64,000 nt of DNA from Volvox africanus. Taxonomy: Eukaryota > Chlorophyta > Chlorophyceae > Chlamydomonadales > Volvocaceae. The stretch lies in assembly GCA_030268105.1 (NCBI GenBank), contig BSDZ01000003.1:3224001-3288000 (forward strand). Direction: 5' to 3'. Below are positions 1 to 11,900 of this stretch, one piece after another; the first letter of the stretch is position 1, and the number at the start of each line of letters is the position of its first letter. The notes below the pieces were generated by a model, which saw only the letters and a program-made list of their open reading frames with translations, ran no database searches and had not been told where the DNA came from. The position numbers were made by a program, and so were the translations under genes.

Positions 1-715
1 TGTCAGCATCTCAAGAGGCCATTGCGGCTCTCAACTACTACACAGCCCCACCCATGCCTTACCCGCAAGCACCCTGCAGCCTCTCATTCATAATCCGGCC
101 CCCACCCCCGGACCTACCTCAATCCGTACCAAATTGTACACACACTAATGAGTTTGGCAATCGAGTTGATCGACATCTATGGCGACATCTATAAAGTGGA
201 AACGATTGGAGGTGCGGACTAAGCACTTGGGACTTCGTGCCGTTCATCACGCACTGGGTCGTATGTCATCACTCTGCTTATTAGTCATCACGGCGGATTG
301 TGTACTCTCGCTCACTTAATGGCTAATATACATGTTGGGAGCATCTCGGGCCAAGGTGTAATATTTAGCTAGGACGCAGTGACCCTTTGTAATGGCTTGG
401 CGGCGGCACTGTGACATCTATCACCTCGTCGTTTTCATCCGGGGTCTTGGGTTTCCCAGACCCCATGTCTCCCTGTCTCCCCATATCCCCATATATTGCA
501 ACAATGCCATGCAATTCAGGGACGTTTACAGTGAGTGAACTTCTTCTGGCATCTCCTGCAGTTCGCTGTAAATATACTGTAACCTGATGGAGCTGTAGTA
601 CATGATGCGCAAACCGCTTCTCATGGGCGGCGCTTCAAACCCCCAGTCAAAACCCCGTCCCCGCCCGCCAGTGTGCAAATCCGCCCACCCGACCCTTGCA
701 ATAATCGCCTCCCAG
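1..715. other. left-edge non-coding stretch
   Basis: I see no recognisable coding exon here. It could be intergenic, or intron and upstream sequence of the possible gene whose exon is called at 716-886. No RNA gene or repeat was recognised. Confidence 0.4.
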
Positions 716-886
716 GCCGGCCAGTGCGGACGCTGTCGCTCCGGTCCCACTCGCACTCTGGTGTGCGAGCACTGCCGCCTGGACGAGCGCTTCATCCAGT
801 GGGATGTGCGCCTCTTCGCGCTGTACTCGCGGGCGCTCACTGCTGGCGCCACGGTGACGGCGGAGGAGGCGGCACGGCGGGCCCAA
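716..886 (+). CDS. possible internal exon of a cysteine-rich (SHPRH-like?) protein
   Basis: A 57-codon stretch is bounded by a CCCAG acceptor and a CAA|GTGACC donor, both in phase 0. It encodes two Cys pairs, CGRC and, about 10 residues on, CEHCRLDE. An acidic/aromatic helix follows (FIQWDVRLFALYSRAL), then an Ala/Glu-rich helix. The Cys pairs followed by an acidic W-x-x-RLF-like helix remind me of the region between helicase domains in plant SHPRH-type SNF2/RING ubiquitin ligases. That is a memory-based resemblance, not a domain hit. No neighbouring exon could be joined to it, so the gene is either partial here or mis-called. The surrounding ORF opens at ATG 602, but the codons before 716 are low-complexity and look intronic. 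Confidence 0.3.
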
Positions 887-3560
887 GTGACCCAAGTGCA
901 CTAGGTGGGCACGGAGGTTTGCACGAGAAGCAGTACGTGGAGGACCAGCTGCAGGAGGTGGTGTCAACCCTGATTGGAGATAGGGTGGTGATAAACATTG
1001 CACCAGGCACAGGAATTCCCGGGTGCTACTTGACGAAAGGGGTTTACGTACCTGTCAGCTGATAGGTGCCGGGCTGCCGCGCAGCCATGCGACTGATATG
1101 ACATGCACTGGATAAAGGACAGTCACGCAGACGAACCACCGAAATTGGTGAAAAAGAGTGAGGGGAAGCCAAACTCACCGGCACCGAACCCATGAAGCTT
1201 ATTTGGGGCCAGGAAACGAAGGGAAAATGTGATGCTGGCGATCCCAAACGGGGAAAGGGGACAAGTCTGGCTGGAGAGGTGGTGATGGCAGGCAAAGAGG
1301 GCAGTTTCCACATCACAAGGGACGAAAGGGCTCAGAGACCCGCGGGTCTCAAATGCAGCACGGGTTATGTGGCCGGGCAGAAGGGCAGCTTCCTCGGTGA
1401 TGCGGAGCCCTGCTGGTGTGTGTCCCCGCCGTCACCCTAGGTCCTCAACGGTATCTCCAAATCTGCCCCTGGCTGTCCCTTGGCTGTGCAGCCAGCCGTC
1501 TCAGCTACCCCTGCTCCCCCATCCAACTTCGTCGTTCGTCGGTCTCCTCTCTTTAAGCGATGATGGCAGTCGGCGAGGTGCCAATGTGTCGGTGGCCAAC
1601 ACGTCGTGGCGCCAGAGTGAGGCGAAGGTAGCTAGGATGGTAGTTAAAACGTCCTGTTCCCTATGAAGGACGAAGTGTAAGTGTTGCCATGACGAAGCAT
1701 TATTGCAGATGAACAAACAGCACAAAATGGCACAAAAGCACAAGACATGCTCATGTGGTCCTGTGAATTCCTGTGCCTATAAGGCGTCCCTAAGCAATTG
1801 GAGAAGATTGGACCTGAAACGCATTGGTCTCGCTTTCCAGGGTTTTCCACCTCTGCCACCACCTCCACTCCTCCGCCCTTTCACCTCCTCCGCCCTTTCA
1901 CCTCATCGCCCCTCCCCGCACCACCCTTCACCGCACTGCCACTGCCTCCGCGCCTCCGCCGCCCCTCAGCCTCCGCCACCTCCACCGCAGCCGGCGCTTC
2001 CATCACAACCGCCCCTCCACAGCCTCCTGTTTAGCCTCCGCCTCCGCCGCGTCCTCCGCCTCCGCCGCTAACGGCAACATCGGTGTTAACGGCAACGTCA
2101 TTGGTGTCGGCCACAACGGAGATGCATTCCAAGTGCTGGTCGCGGAGCCCAGGGTTGCCACAGCGCCGTGATGAGCGGAAGGTGCACCCGCGGATTGGGA
2201 GTGGGAGGGGCGGTGCCTTGGGTTACGTCCGTATCTAGGTGGCCGTCACAGCTTTGCATATGCAAACACACAGATACACACACATACATATATGTAAAAT
2301 ATATGCGTTTAATAATATGATCTGTCTGCCATTTACACCTCCCCCTGTCTGTCCTTAACTCGATCAACTGGAAGTCTTCCAATTAGGCACAAACTGCAGC
2401 CCCGGGCTCCTGGCTTGCCCCGCTGTTTGGCCAGCCTTTGACCTCACACCCTGCCGCCACGCTGGATGATGGCAGGTAGACCTCGCAGTCCTCATGACTC
2501 CCACCAACCAGTTCCCAACATTCTTTAGGCTGCCTTCTGCGCTGGCCCTCCTGCTTCCTCTCGTCGCCGCCGTTGCCATGTCCCTCCGACCCCGATCCGG
2601 CTGCTGGTGTTCTCTCTCCCACCTATTAGCCATCTGCGTCGTGCGCACAGGTGTGAGCCGATTGCGGTTTGGCCGAGGCCACCGCCGGGCCGCCGTTTGG
2701 CTCTGGACAGCAGCCACCCGCTGGTGCTGGACGGCTTGGGGCTGCATCTCGGGTGCTTCCTGGTTTGGACGTCTCCAACAGGGTCATCAGTGGGTCAATG
2801 CATGGGTGGCGGCAGCAGCTCAGTAGTGCTCCAGTATATGGTGGGGCGTTTAACCCACACGCACGACCGCGTATGTGTACATGGTGTTGCCTGGTCACCA
2901 CAACAAGTTTTAAGATAGTTTGCACCTCGCGCAATAACACACTCATATACCTGCTGCACCCTGCGGCTGCCAGGCACTGCATACTACATTACTCCGGGTA
3001 AGCCAGACCTCGTACATTAAGGACATACACGCAAGCTGGCGCCGTTTGGTGTGACCCGATTCGAAAAAGCCTGGACGTGACCAGCACCACGTCCAGTTGC
3101 GACCGCCGAAAATGCTTTTGCCGTCATGCGTTCAGCCCTGCCTGGAAAGAATGATCACAGCGCATACGCTTTGACGTCATCATTTCCTGTTACCATGACG
3201 CTGCCCCTGATCACGACACCAGTCGCTGCCGATTTCGGAAAAGCATAGCAAGTACGAATCATCCAGGTCCCATCATTCTCCATCGCACCCTATAGCTATA
3301 GACAACTTCGAATTCTATCATTCGCTCTCCCTATCTAAAGCTCTCTTGCAAAAATGAATTTTATTTGAGATTGATGTATTCAATTTGGTGTTCTATTGCT
3401 TACGTTAGTTGGCGAACGGTATCCAGCTTGCAAACAAGTATGCAGGGAAGCATTTGCGCCACTATGCCCGACATGCCGCTACAGTCTACTTCGTCATCAT
3501 AGGTTTCTGACTATACTTTCATCTGGCTAGCCCGGGCGACTCGGCTTTCGCGTCCTTGTT
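887..3560. other. no supported gene; low-complexity and intergenic DNA
   Basis: Only short overlapping open frames occur, with proline-rich or Arg-rich translations typical of GC-rich non-coding DNA (for example the CTCC/CCGCC-rich tract around 1845-2070). No domain motif was recognised. Part of it may be further introns or UTR of the gene represented at 716-886, or 5' flank of the SET gene. Confidence 0.4.
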
Positions 3561-6500
3561 ATGGTATGCCCTGCCTGCGCTCCCAGCAGCGGCCTTCCGC
3601 AGCGGCGCTCCCTGCCGGCGCCCGGGGACCGCCAAAAGCGCGTGCCATCGCACCGCTGCCGCCATGGCGCCGTCCATCAGTTTGCGGCCGGCCGCCACGT
3701 CATTGCCGTCCACTGGATCCTGAGTTACAGGCGCCTGTCGCTGCAACAGCTGTCGCATCACGCGCCCCGGTCCTTGCCCCGTTATTACGGCCCAATAGCT
3801 CTCAAACAAATCCCAGGTGAGGCACGGCCGAGCTGTGGGATCAAGCGCGTCGTGTACCAAGTACTCACAGACAGACAGACCGAGCGTAAGTCTCTATGTC
3901 TATGTCGTTTGGGAGATAGGGAGCGTCCATGCATACCGGCTTCAATGCCATAGTTACCACAATGGCTGGCGATGTCTGAATACCAGAAAGTGTCGTTCCG
4001 TGTCGCGGTGCGCGGCACATCAGCACCTTCACAGCACAACACCTTCACAGCACAACACCTTCACAGCACCTTTTGTTCGCGGCATCCCTCACCGCATCCC
4101 CCTCACCCCACCCCACCAGGCAAAGGCCGGGGGCTGGTGGCACTGGGTGACCTTGCTCCCGGGGACCTGGTGCTCGTGTCGCTTCCGGCGGCGGTGGTGT
4201 TCAATGATGGGGACAGCGGAGGCGACTGCGGAAGGCCAGAGGGTACGGAGGATGACAGCGAGGGGGACGACGGTGAGCCTCGGGCCCACTCCGTGGAGGC
4301 ACTGGCGGAAGCTGTACAGAGGGGTCCGCTGACGCCGGCGCAGGAGCTGCTGTTACGTCTGTCATTCGATGGTTCTGCCGCCAGCCTCGAGGCGTGCCCA
4401 GATCTCAGTGAGTGCGGGCGGGGAAGGGGGCAGGGAGGGGTTGGAGAGGGCTAGAAAGGAAGGTTGGTAGTGATGTCACTGGCGGAGCTGCACAGCCTTA
4501 CTAATTCGCATCCATCATATCCAAAACACATTCACACATCGCGGTCCAGTCGGGGTCATCAACTGTCGGACGGGCAAGCCGCTGCTGACGTCGCACGTTC
4601 CGTCGTCCCCAGCTCGCGGACCCGCAGGAACCCGAAGAGCAGAGAGCTTCCAACACACATATAGCACGTGCTGCACACAGCGTGTTGACTCATGCCCGCC
4701 CTAAGCAAAAAGCTTGCAAGCTAACATCGGGATTAGACATTCTAATCATGATCATGATTCTTCAGAGTGCGAACCTGCCCCTCGCGCCAATCTCCCTGCT
4801 TTACAGGCGACCTGTTCAGCACGGTGCACCGCCTTGACATGCACCAGGTGCTACAAGAACGTGGCGGCCCCCAAGAGCCGCCGCCCAATCCCGGCTGGGC
4901 TCTGCGTGTGGTGCAGCTGAACTGTTTTTCGGAACCCTGCATGGACCCGGTGATGGCGCTTTCACCGCTAATGTCGAAAGCGCCATCACCTGCAGCTTCG
5001 CCCGCTTGCGCCGATATTGGGGAAACGGATTTTGGGGATCACCAAGCGCCCGCATCAATCCCCGGCACAAATGGCGGGAGGAGTCATAAGGGGGTTCAAA
5101 TGCTGGCTGCTTGTCCGGCTCTGCCCTTCGTGCGGCTGGCTGCTGGGTGGAGTGGGTCGCGTGAGGACGAGGACACCGTTGCCCTGGGGTTGGGTTTGGG
5201 GTTGGATCAGCTACTGACCGACTCGACCAACAGCGCGGGGGGCATGGCGAGGGCCAGACAGACTGAGTCCGAGTTTGGCGGTGGTGGCGGCGACAGCGGT
5301 GCGGGCCGTTGGTTGCAGCGACCGGGTCACACCGGCTTATGGGTGGAGCACGCCTGGATGAACCACAGCTGCGCCCCAAACGTGTGCAACTACGTGCTGG
5401 GGGAGGCCATGGTGGTGAGCTGGCGGAAAAGGCGGAACAGATAAAGCAATCAAATGTGAAGATGTGAAGAACAAAACCGCTAAGATGCTGAATAAAGCTA
5501 ATCTACCAAACCTTAAGCCTTGAATGGAAGTAACCTGGAGATGTCCGGGGGTAGGGGGGAGTTCATCTGTGGTGCCGGCTGCCGGCCGCGAGGCGCTGAT
5601 ACCTGTTACGTCAAGACCGGAGACCAGGTCACCACTGGTCAGCTTTGTTCGTGCGTGAGGCCACCAGGGTGCGTGAGGCCAAACTCGCTGTCCTAACTGC
5701 TTTGCGTCTTTGTGCGTACCCCTAGGTGAGGACCCCTACGGATATCTTCGCTGCCATGCCTCCTACCGGCCTATGCAGCTAAACATCGGCCGTCGCCCTC
5801 TTTCATCACTCCACCCCAACCCACCCCACCCCGCCCCGCCCCACCCCACCCGAGCGGGCCGTCAGGTCAGGACCTCGCGACCCATTCGCTGCGGCGAGGA
5901 GGTTTGCGACAGTTACCTCGGGAGCACGCTAGCGGCCCCCGTCAAGGTGAGGGGTCAAGCGTAAGATACTTGGGCGGATGCGGATGGGGGGAAACGGGAC
6001 ACGGATATGTGTATGTGTGTATGTGTGTATGTGAGTGTGTGTGTGTGTGTGTGTGTGCGCGCGGAGAATCTGGAGTTGCCATTCACTCCGTCTGCACGTG
6101 GGACAATCAAGTGGGGCCCTGTAGGGGTTGTGGCGCCCTGCGCTTCCCAAAACTCACACACTTGCGTAATGTGCAGTAGCTCCCATCTTTGGGCTGTACC
6201 CCCATCCCTTCATGTATCCCCCAGTATGTTCACGTATCCGGCCCAAGAAGCTACCATTGCCCCGCCCCCTATCGTCAGGTACGGCGTCGGGCACTTTATA
6301 AGCAATATGGCTTCGTGTGCCGCTGCCCTCGCTGCTGTGTTGAGGAGGAGTTGCTGGGCAGGCCTCTGGCCGCTCGGCTGCATGTGGCCTCGCGTCTGGT
6401 GGAGATGCGGGTGACCCCGCTGGCAGTCAGGCTGATGAGGCGGGTGTTGAAGACGGCAAGCGCGTGGAGGCGTGGGGCGGCAATGGGATCAGTGTCGGGA

Positions 6501-7859
6501 GGGGTTGATCAGTCCGGCGTTGCCAGCTGTCGAGAAGAGGTGGTTGTGAGAGGTGCGGATGGGAGTGAGGATGGTGCTGAAGGACGGGAAACGGGCGAGG
6601 AGGTGGAGTGGGACGAGGAGGGGGAGCAGGAGGAGTTTGAGGAAGGAGAGGAGGCAGACACGCTTAATGCCAGGCTATGGGCAGAAGAAATCTTAGGTGG
6701 TGCATTGTGTGGTGCCACTTTGGAAGGGGCTTCCAGCTCCGGAACCGGACGAGGTGTCCATCTGGATGCGGAGACGGGGCAGCGGAACGGAGCGCCTCCT
6801 GGGTCACCGCCCGCCTGTGAAGGAGTCCTGAGGGACACTCAGGCACTCGGAGGAGCGGCTGGCGGCCTCCTCAGCGGTATTACTCTGATAAACGATTTAT
6901 ATCTGTCCGGCGACGGTGGTGGCAGTGGCGGTGGCGGTCCCTGCGGGACGCTGTGGCGCCTTGCACTGCTGACGGCTGCGCTGTCAGAGCTCTGGGCGGC
7001 CTCTGAAGCGCTGGTGAGGGCTGCCCTTCTGCCGCAATGCCGCAGTGAGCGCACTGACGGAAACTCCGACGGTCCCACGCCCCCGAGGGAGCGCGTACAG
7101 AGGCCTGGCGAGGGCGGCGATGCGGGTGTCGCTGTCGCTGGGAGCTCAACGATGGGTTCAATAGTGCAGGAAGAAGAAGAGCTCAAGGAATGTGTGCAGA
7201 CAGGAGCAGGGCCCGCACACTTGGACCTATGTGTCAACTGGGCGCTGTTCTGTCTCAGCGGAGGTCTGGATTTGGAGCTTGCGTGCCGGCGGGTGATCCT
7301 CATGGTGGCGGTGGGGGCAAAGGCGGATGCGATGGAAGCCGAAGCCGCAGAGCCTGCAGCGATGTCCAAGGAGGAAGCCGTACAGGTTCGGAACCCAAAC
7401 GGCAATAAAAGCGGCTCGGTGGAGGAAGGAGTGCTTGCTGCGCTTCATTCCTGGTGTGAAAGTCAGCGGAGGGAGATGGCGGTGCGGAGATCACGATTGG
7501 TGGAGCTGGCGGCGGCGACGGTTGGCGGAACGGCGTTTCACGTGGACACAACGGTGGAGGACTGGGCCGTGCGCCGTACGAACGGGTCTTCACTGATTGA
7601 TACCGGCGTCACACCGGAGTTGCGTTATGCGCTGACCTGTAGGTACGGCATGCTCGCTCACCGTGAAACACAGGGAGTAGCGATGCCCAGTTGTGTTTCC
7701 TCCAGCCTCAGCTCACCGACCCACCGGATTGGTCCAGTAGCTGAGTTTGAAGATGACAAGAGGGGGATGAGTAGTAGGTTCAACTTGGAAGTGGAAGGTC
7801 AGGGCGGGGAGAGGGATGCGGTACTGCTGGCCGAGCTGTGGTTGAAGCTAGGGCATTAG
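3561..7859 (+). CDS. SET-domain protein methyltransferase (SMYD-like)
   Basis: Predicted protein-lysine methyltransferase using S-adenosylmethionine. Five exons join in phase with GT-AG introns: 3561-3816, 4120-4407, 4807-5414, 5866-5946 and 6279-7859 (about 937 aa). Across the joins the protein reads IPGKGRGLVA (SET start), then NHSCAPNV (the SAM-binding/pseudoknot motif), then RPIRCGEEVCDSYLG, and finally RRRALYKQYGFVCRCPRC, the post-SET cysteine segment typical of SMYD and TPR-SET proteins. Four exon junctions fall inside the SET domain, which strongly supports the model. About 150 residues of low-complexity Gly/Ser/Asp sequence separate the SET N-lobe from NHSC. The C-terminal ~500 residues form a long acidic region (Glu-rich at about 6590-6660) without a known domain. 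The start is the first ATG of the open frame; an upstream exon cannot be excluded. Substrate is unknown. The gene converges with SPS. Confidence 0.88.
4021..4071. repeat. short tandem repeat, 16-bp unit, in SET-gene intron 1
   Basis: Three near-perfect copies of a unit containing CACCTTCACAGCACAA lie in the intron between the first two SET exons. It has no visible coding role. Confidence 0.7.
6008..6062. repeat. TG/TATG dinucleotide microsatellite in SET-gene intron 4
   Basis: An imperfect (TATG)n tract passes into (TG)n. It lies just downstream of the exon 4 donor at 5947. Confidence 0.85.
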
Positions 7860-8968
7860 TGCTCCAGGCCGGCGGCTATCGTTTACAAGGAGGATGCGCA
7901 GCAGTTGTCTTCATTTCTCAAGCCTTCCCAGTTTACATCAAAAGTCCTTTTTCGTGCAGGCAATGGTGGATGAGGTCCTGGTTGCTCACTGCCGGCTTTC
8001 CAACATTCTGTACCGCTTCAAATTCCAATGGTACAACCATGCCGCATGTTTAAAAGTGTGACCACATCACAATTTCAATTTTCCTAAGAAAGGTGATGCG
8101 CGGTCATATAGCTGAGCAGAGCATCGTAATGCACGCGATGCTCAATGTTGTTGACCGGAGCAAGGAGTGTCAGTGCAGGAGCCTACTCGCCGTACGTCCC
8201 CATTGTACCCTCAAGCCTGGTACGGAGATACACAATCAGTCCGTCCGACCCACGTGTTACACGGGATACGTTGAGTGCGGGCCGCGACGCTAGAAAAACT
8301 AGGGCGCAGCTTCTGCAACCTGGAACACTCCCCACAATTCACCAATGTAGGAGAAGGATTCCACTATATACCATCATACAGTGTTTGCCAATGTTGCATG
8401 GGTCACTTCAATATTCTTTCGGTTCCTGACCCTGCACACGCGACTAGCAACACACAGCCAGTGCAGCGCGCTGTTGTATCTGGCAGCGGTGGCAGCAGCA
8501 ACAGCAGCAAAAACGCCAGACCTCATCACAAGCCCAGGGCGGGCGGTGGCTGTACCCGCTCGTAACAACACGAAGACACGCAAAACTGCTGGCGGTCACA
8601 ACAGGTGTAACGTGTGTGTGTTTTGTTGCACCATCACGAAATCGCGCGTCCTCCGGCTCCCTTCACCGACTGTGACGTACCAAAAATTGCCGCCACTGGA
8701 TGCAACGTTCGTTCACGGCGTTCACCTTGTTCATGGCGACGCTCTAGGCCCTCATCCCCCCAGGTGTCGTAGCAGCCACAATGGCTACGATCTGCAAAAG
8801 GACCTGTAGATGCCGCAAGGACATGGCCACATACCCCGGACATATAGCCTTGCGCAACCTCAACTTCGTTTCTAAAGCAACTTCGGCCAAATCGCGATCA
8901 AGGAAGTGACGGAGGCGAGTTCTGCTCTCAAAGAGACTGGACGGGGTACTCGCACACGGGGGGCCTCG
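7860..8968. other. convergent intergenic region between SET gene and SPS
   Basis: This stretch must hold the 3' UTRs of both convergent genes. A TGTAA at 8606-8610 (+) could be the poly(A) signal of the SET gene. TTACA motifs on the + strand near 7884 and 8253 could be SPS signals, which would make the two 3' UTRs overlap. No coding motif was recognised. Confidence 0.45.
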
Positions 8969-11900
8969 TTAATCGACCACCGCGACGCGGCCGCTTGTCA
9001 GGTATGGAGAGAGGTCGACGGTGAAGATGCCTGGTGGTGCTTCTTCTGCCTGCTGATGGTGACGCTGGCGCCGGCAGCCCCCCGCTGCGACCTCAACCAC
9101 AGCTGGAGCCTCCGGCATCAGTACGACACGTTGCTGGCCGGCCACTAAGTCCTCTGCGTCGCTACAGTGCAGTGCCGCCGTTGCGATGTGGCCACCGCCA
9201 GTGCTGAATGCCACAACCGTCACGTCCTCCAGCGGGATGCCGTACCAGGCGGATATGTACCGGAGTACCATCGCACGGCTGCAGCGCAGCGGCACCACAT
9301 GCAGTGTGAAACCTTCCAGGGAAGGGGAGCTGTCGGTGGCGGTGACAGCGCCCGGGAGCCCCATGCTATTGGCGCGTAGTTCTCCAGCACCGCGGCTACC
9401 GCCGCCGCCGCCATCTCCAGCGCAGCCACTCGTGGCACGTCCGCAGCTCGACGACGCGACAGCTGGCGTGATGACCACTTGAGCGCGCAGGCCGGACAGC
9501 CGCAGCTTGCGGCGGAAACGAGTCAGCAGGACTGTCGGGTTCACATCGCGCGCGGCGGCGCCGCTGAAGGTAACCATGATGTGGTACGGGCCGAGGGCGG
9601 AAATACGCGGGGCCGGGCGCCCGGGCTGGCCCAGGGGCAGCTTGCCCCAGCCGCTGCGGTTGGATAGGATGCGCCGAACGACCTGCGAGGAGGCAGCACC
9701 TAAATCAATTGGCCAGATCCCCACGCACTGCGCGCGGTCGGCCATTCCCCAGCAGACAGCGAAACCCGCCCGGCGATCGTAACAAGTGTTATGATGAACA
9801 GCACAGCATCGTGTAGCCTAGCGCAGCAACGGCCCATTTCTTAACGAATTATAACTCTCTGGCACCCGCACACCTATGTACGCGCGATTGCAATGTACGG
9901 TGTACGCGCTTCCTGCTGGCCTCTTCTTCCGCCTCTTCTGGCCCTCTGATCTCACAGAAAAAAGTCAAGGTCGCCCTCCGCGTTATGACCCCGCCTCACC
10001 TGCTTGGCCGTCGTTGCCTCCCAGCGATACTCCATGTGCCGTTCGTAGCGGTCATCGAAAAGCAGCTTCGGATCCTCCAGCTGCAAATTGCCGTTGACAT
10101 TCTCACCGCCGCCGCCGCCGCCACCGCTGTCACCGCTATTGGCACTATTGCCAACGCCGTTGCGGTGCACCTTTATGCCGGTCAGCCACAGCTGGCAGCC
10201 GTTATTGCAGGACACGAAGTCCAGCTCGGACAGGGCCACGCCTCCAGCCGCCAGCAGCGCGCGAGTGTCGGTGCAGCCCAGGCAGCTCAACACACCCAGA
10301 CCCAGGCACGCGGCCGGTGCGTCCATTCGTACATCCGCCAGCGCGTGACGAAGCAGCGCCGAAAGCTGCGGAGGAAATCGCAGGAGAGTTATTACAGCAG
10401 TAACTGTAACATCAGCAGCAACAGCAACAACTGGTAAATTGTGAGATATGAGAATTGAGAAAAGAACATCACCTTGAGCGTTCCCACAATTACTGGCAAA
10501 ACATTGTGCGCATCCGAAGTATGCTTTGTTAGCCTCAAAAGATGACATCGCAGATCCAGACAACGACGTCTGTCTCCTCATCATGAAAATCCAAACATCT
10601 ACTTCCTCGTCGTAGCAGTGCAGGTCCGTAGGTTCATATCCAGATGCTCCTGGATCTCCCTGCCCTTCTTGTTGTATCTTGTGTACTAGCACGCATGTCA
10701 GCCCGTTCCTACCCTTATATCCCCAAGCCGGTCAGCCGCCTCCGTCAAGGGGAGGGAGTGCTCCGCCGCCGCACGGCGGGCAGCGGACAGAGCTGCCAGC
10801 GCACCACCAGCCTGGGCCAGCTCCTTGTCGCAGTCGCAACAGAACACAACCCAGCGCCCGCCGCTGCGCCCGGCAAGCGATAGTCGGGTACCCTGAGGTG
10901 GGGGTCGAATAAAACAAGTACTGAATGCTGATACTGAAGGAACGAGGACTAACCGTGAGTGTTGAATTTCATGGCCGGCGTCGTCCAAAGCCAGGAAAGT
11001 GGAAACGAGCTCTGTTGGTAAACTAGGTAGTCGCCAAGGCCGCAAATTAAAGCAGTAAACAGAAGAAGAGAAGCCTTAAGTATGCAAACTATCGGTCGTA
11101 TTGCTGGCGGCGAAGTGAAAGCCGTGTTTTGAATCCGGACGAAGCTGATCTGACCGCTGGCGCTGGCGCTGTCATGCGAGTGCTCCTCCCCCCCTGTAAA
11201 GGAAAACTACACGCGCCTGATCCCAACCAACCCGGCCAACGAACCCGGCCAACCGAACGAGCGCAAACGAAAAGAAGATGCGAGGGAACAGTTCCAAGAC
11301 ACAGTTAAAGCAAGGTTTAGGAACCGTGCACCCTAGGAAACTGTGCCGCTGAGTTTTGCGGAGCAGAGGAGGAAGGAGCAGAGGAATAGCCAGTAAATAA
11401 TGAATGAAATTGTGAAGAAGGATGGGAGGACTCATATGTCGGGTAACGGCAGAACGACAGTCAAAGAGTACGGCATACATCAAATCTAGTTTTTAGACTG
11501 TCTGTCAGATCAAATCTTGACTTCTACAAATCATATTTAAAATCTCCACAAAGTATTTCAAATTGATTTAGCGCCAGTCTTTCAAGGGCATGGTCCATTT
11601 TTTTGCGGCATTTCTAAGGGCTAAAAATATTATTTTTTGAATTGATTTATCATCAGGGAAAACGCCTTTATTTTTGATGATTTTTCTGATTTGACGATTT
11701 ATCGATTCAATCACATTAGTAGTATATATGACCTTTCTAATTTCCGCAGGAAAGGCAAAAAACGGCACAATTCCTGACCAATTTCTTTGCCAGATATCAG
11801 AAATAACAGGATATTTATTATCCCATTTTATTCCAAATTGTTTTAGCTCAAAATGTGCCATTTCTTCGGTAGCAGACGTATAAATCTTCTTTAAATCTCT

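Noticed and set aside
6189..7859. A stand-alone 556-codon gene starting at ATG 6189
   Set aside because: The first ~30 codons are intronic. The frame after the acceptor at 6278 continues the SET domain from exon 4 in phase.
9952..10692. Long minus-strand frames such as 9952-10692 and 21765-22478 as separate genes
   Set aside because: Each contains one SPS exon plus read-through into flanking intron; the conserved SPS motifs stop exactly at the splice sites.
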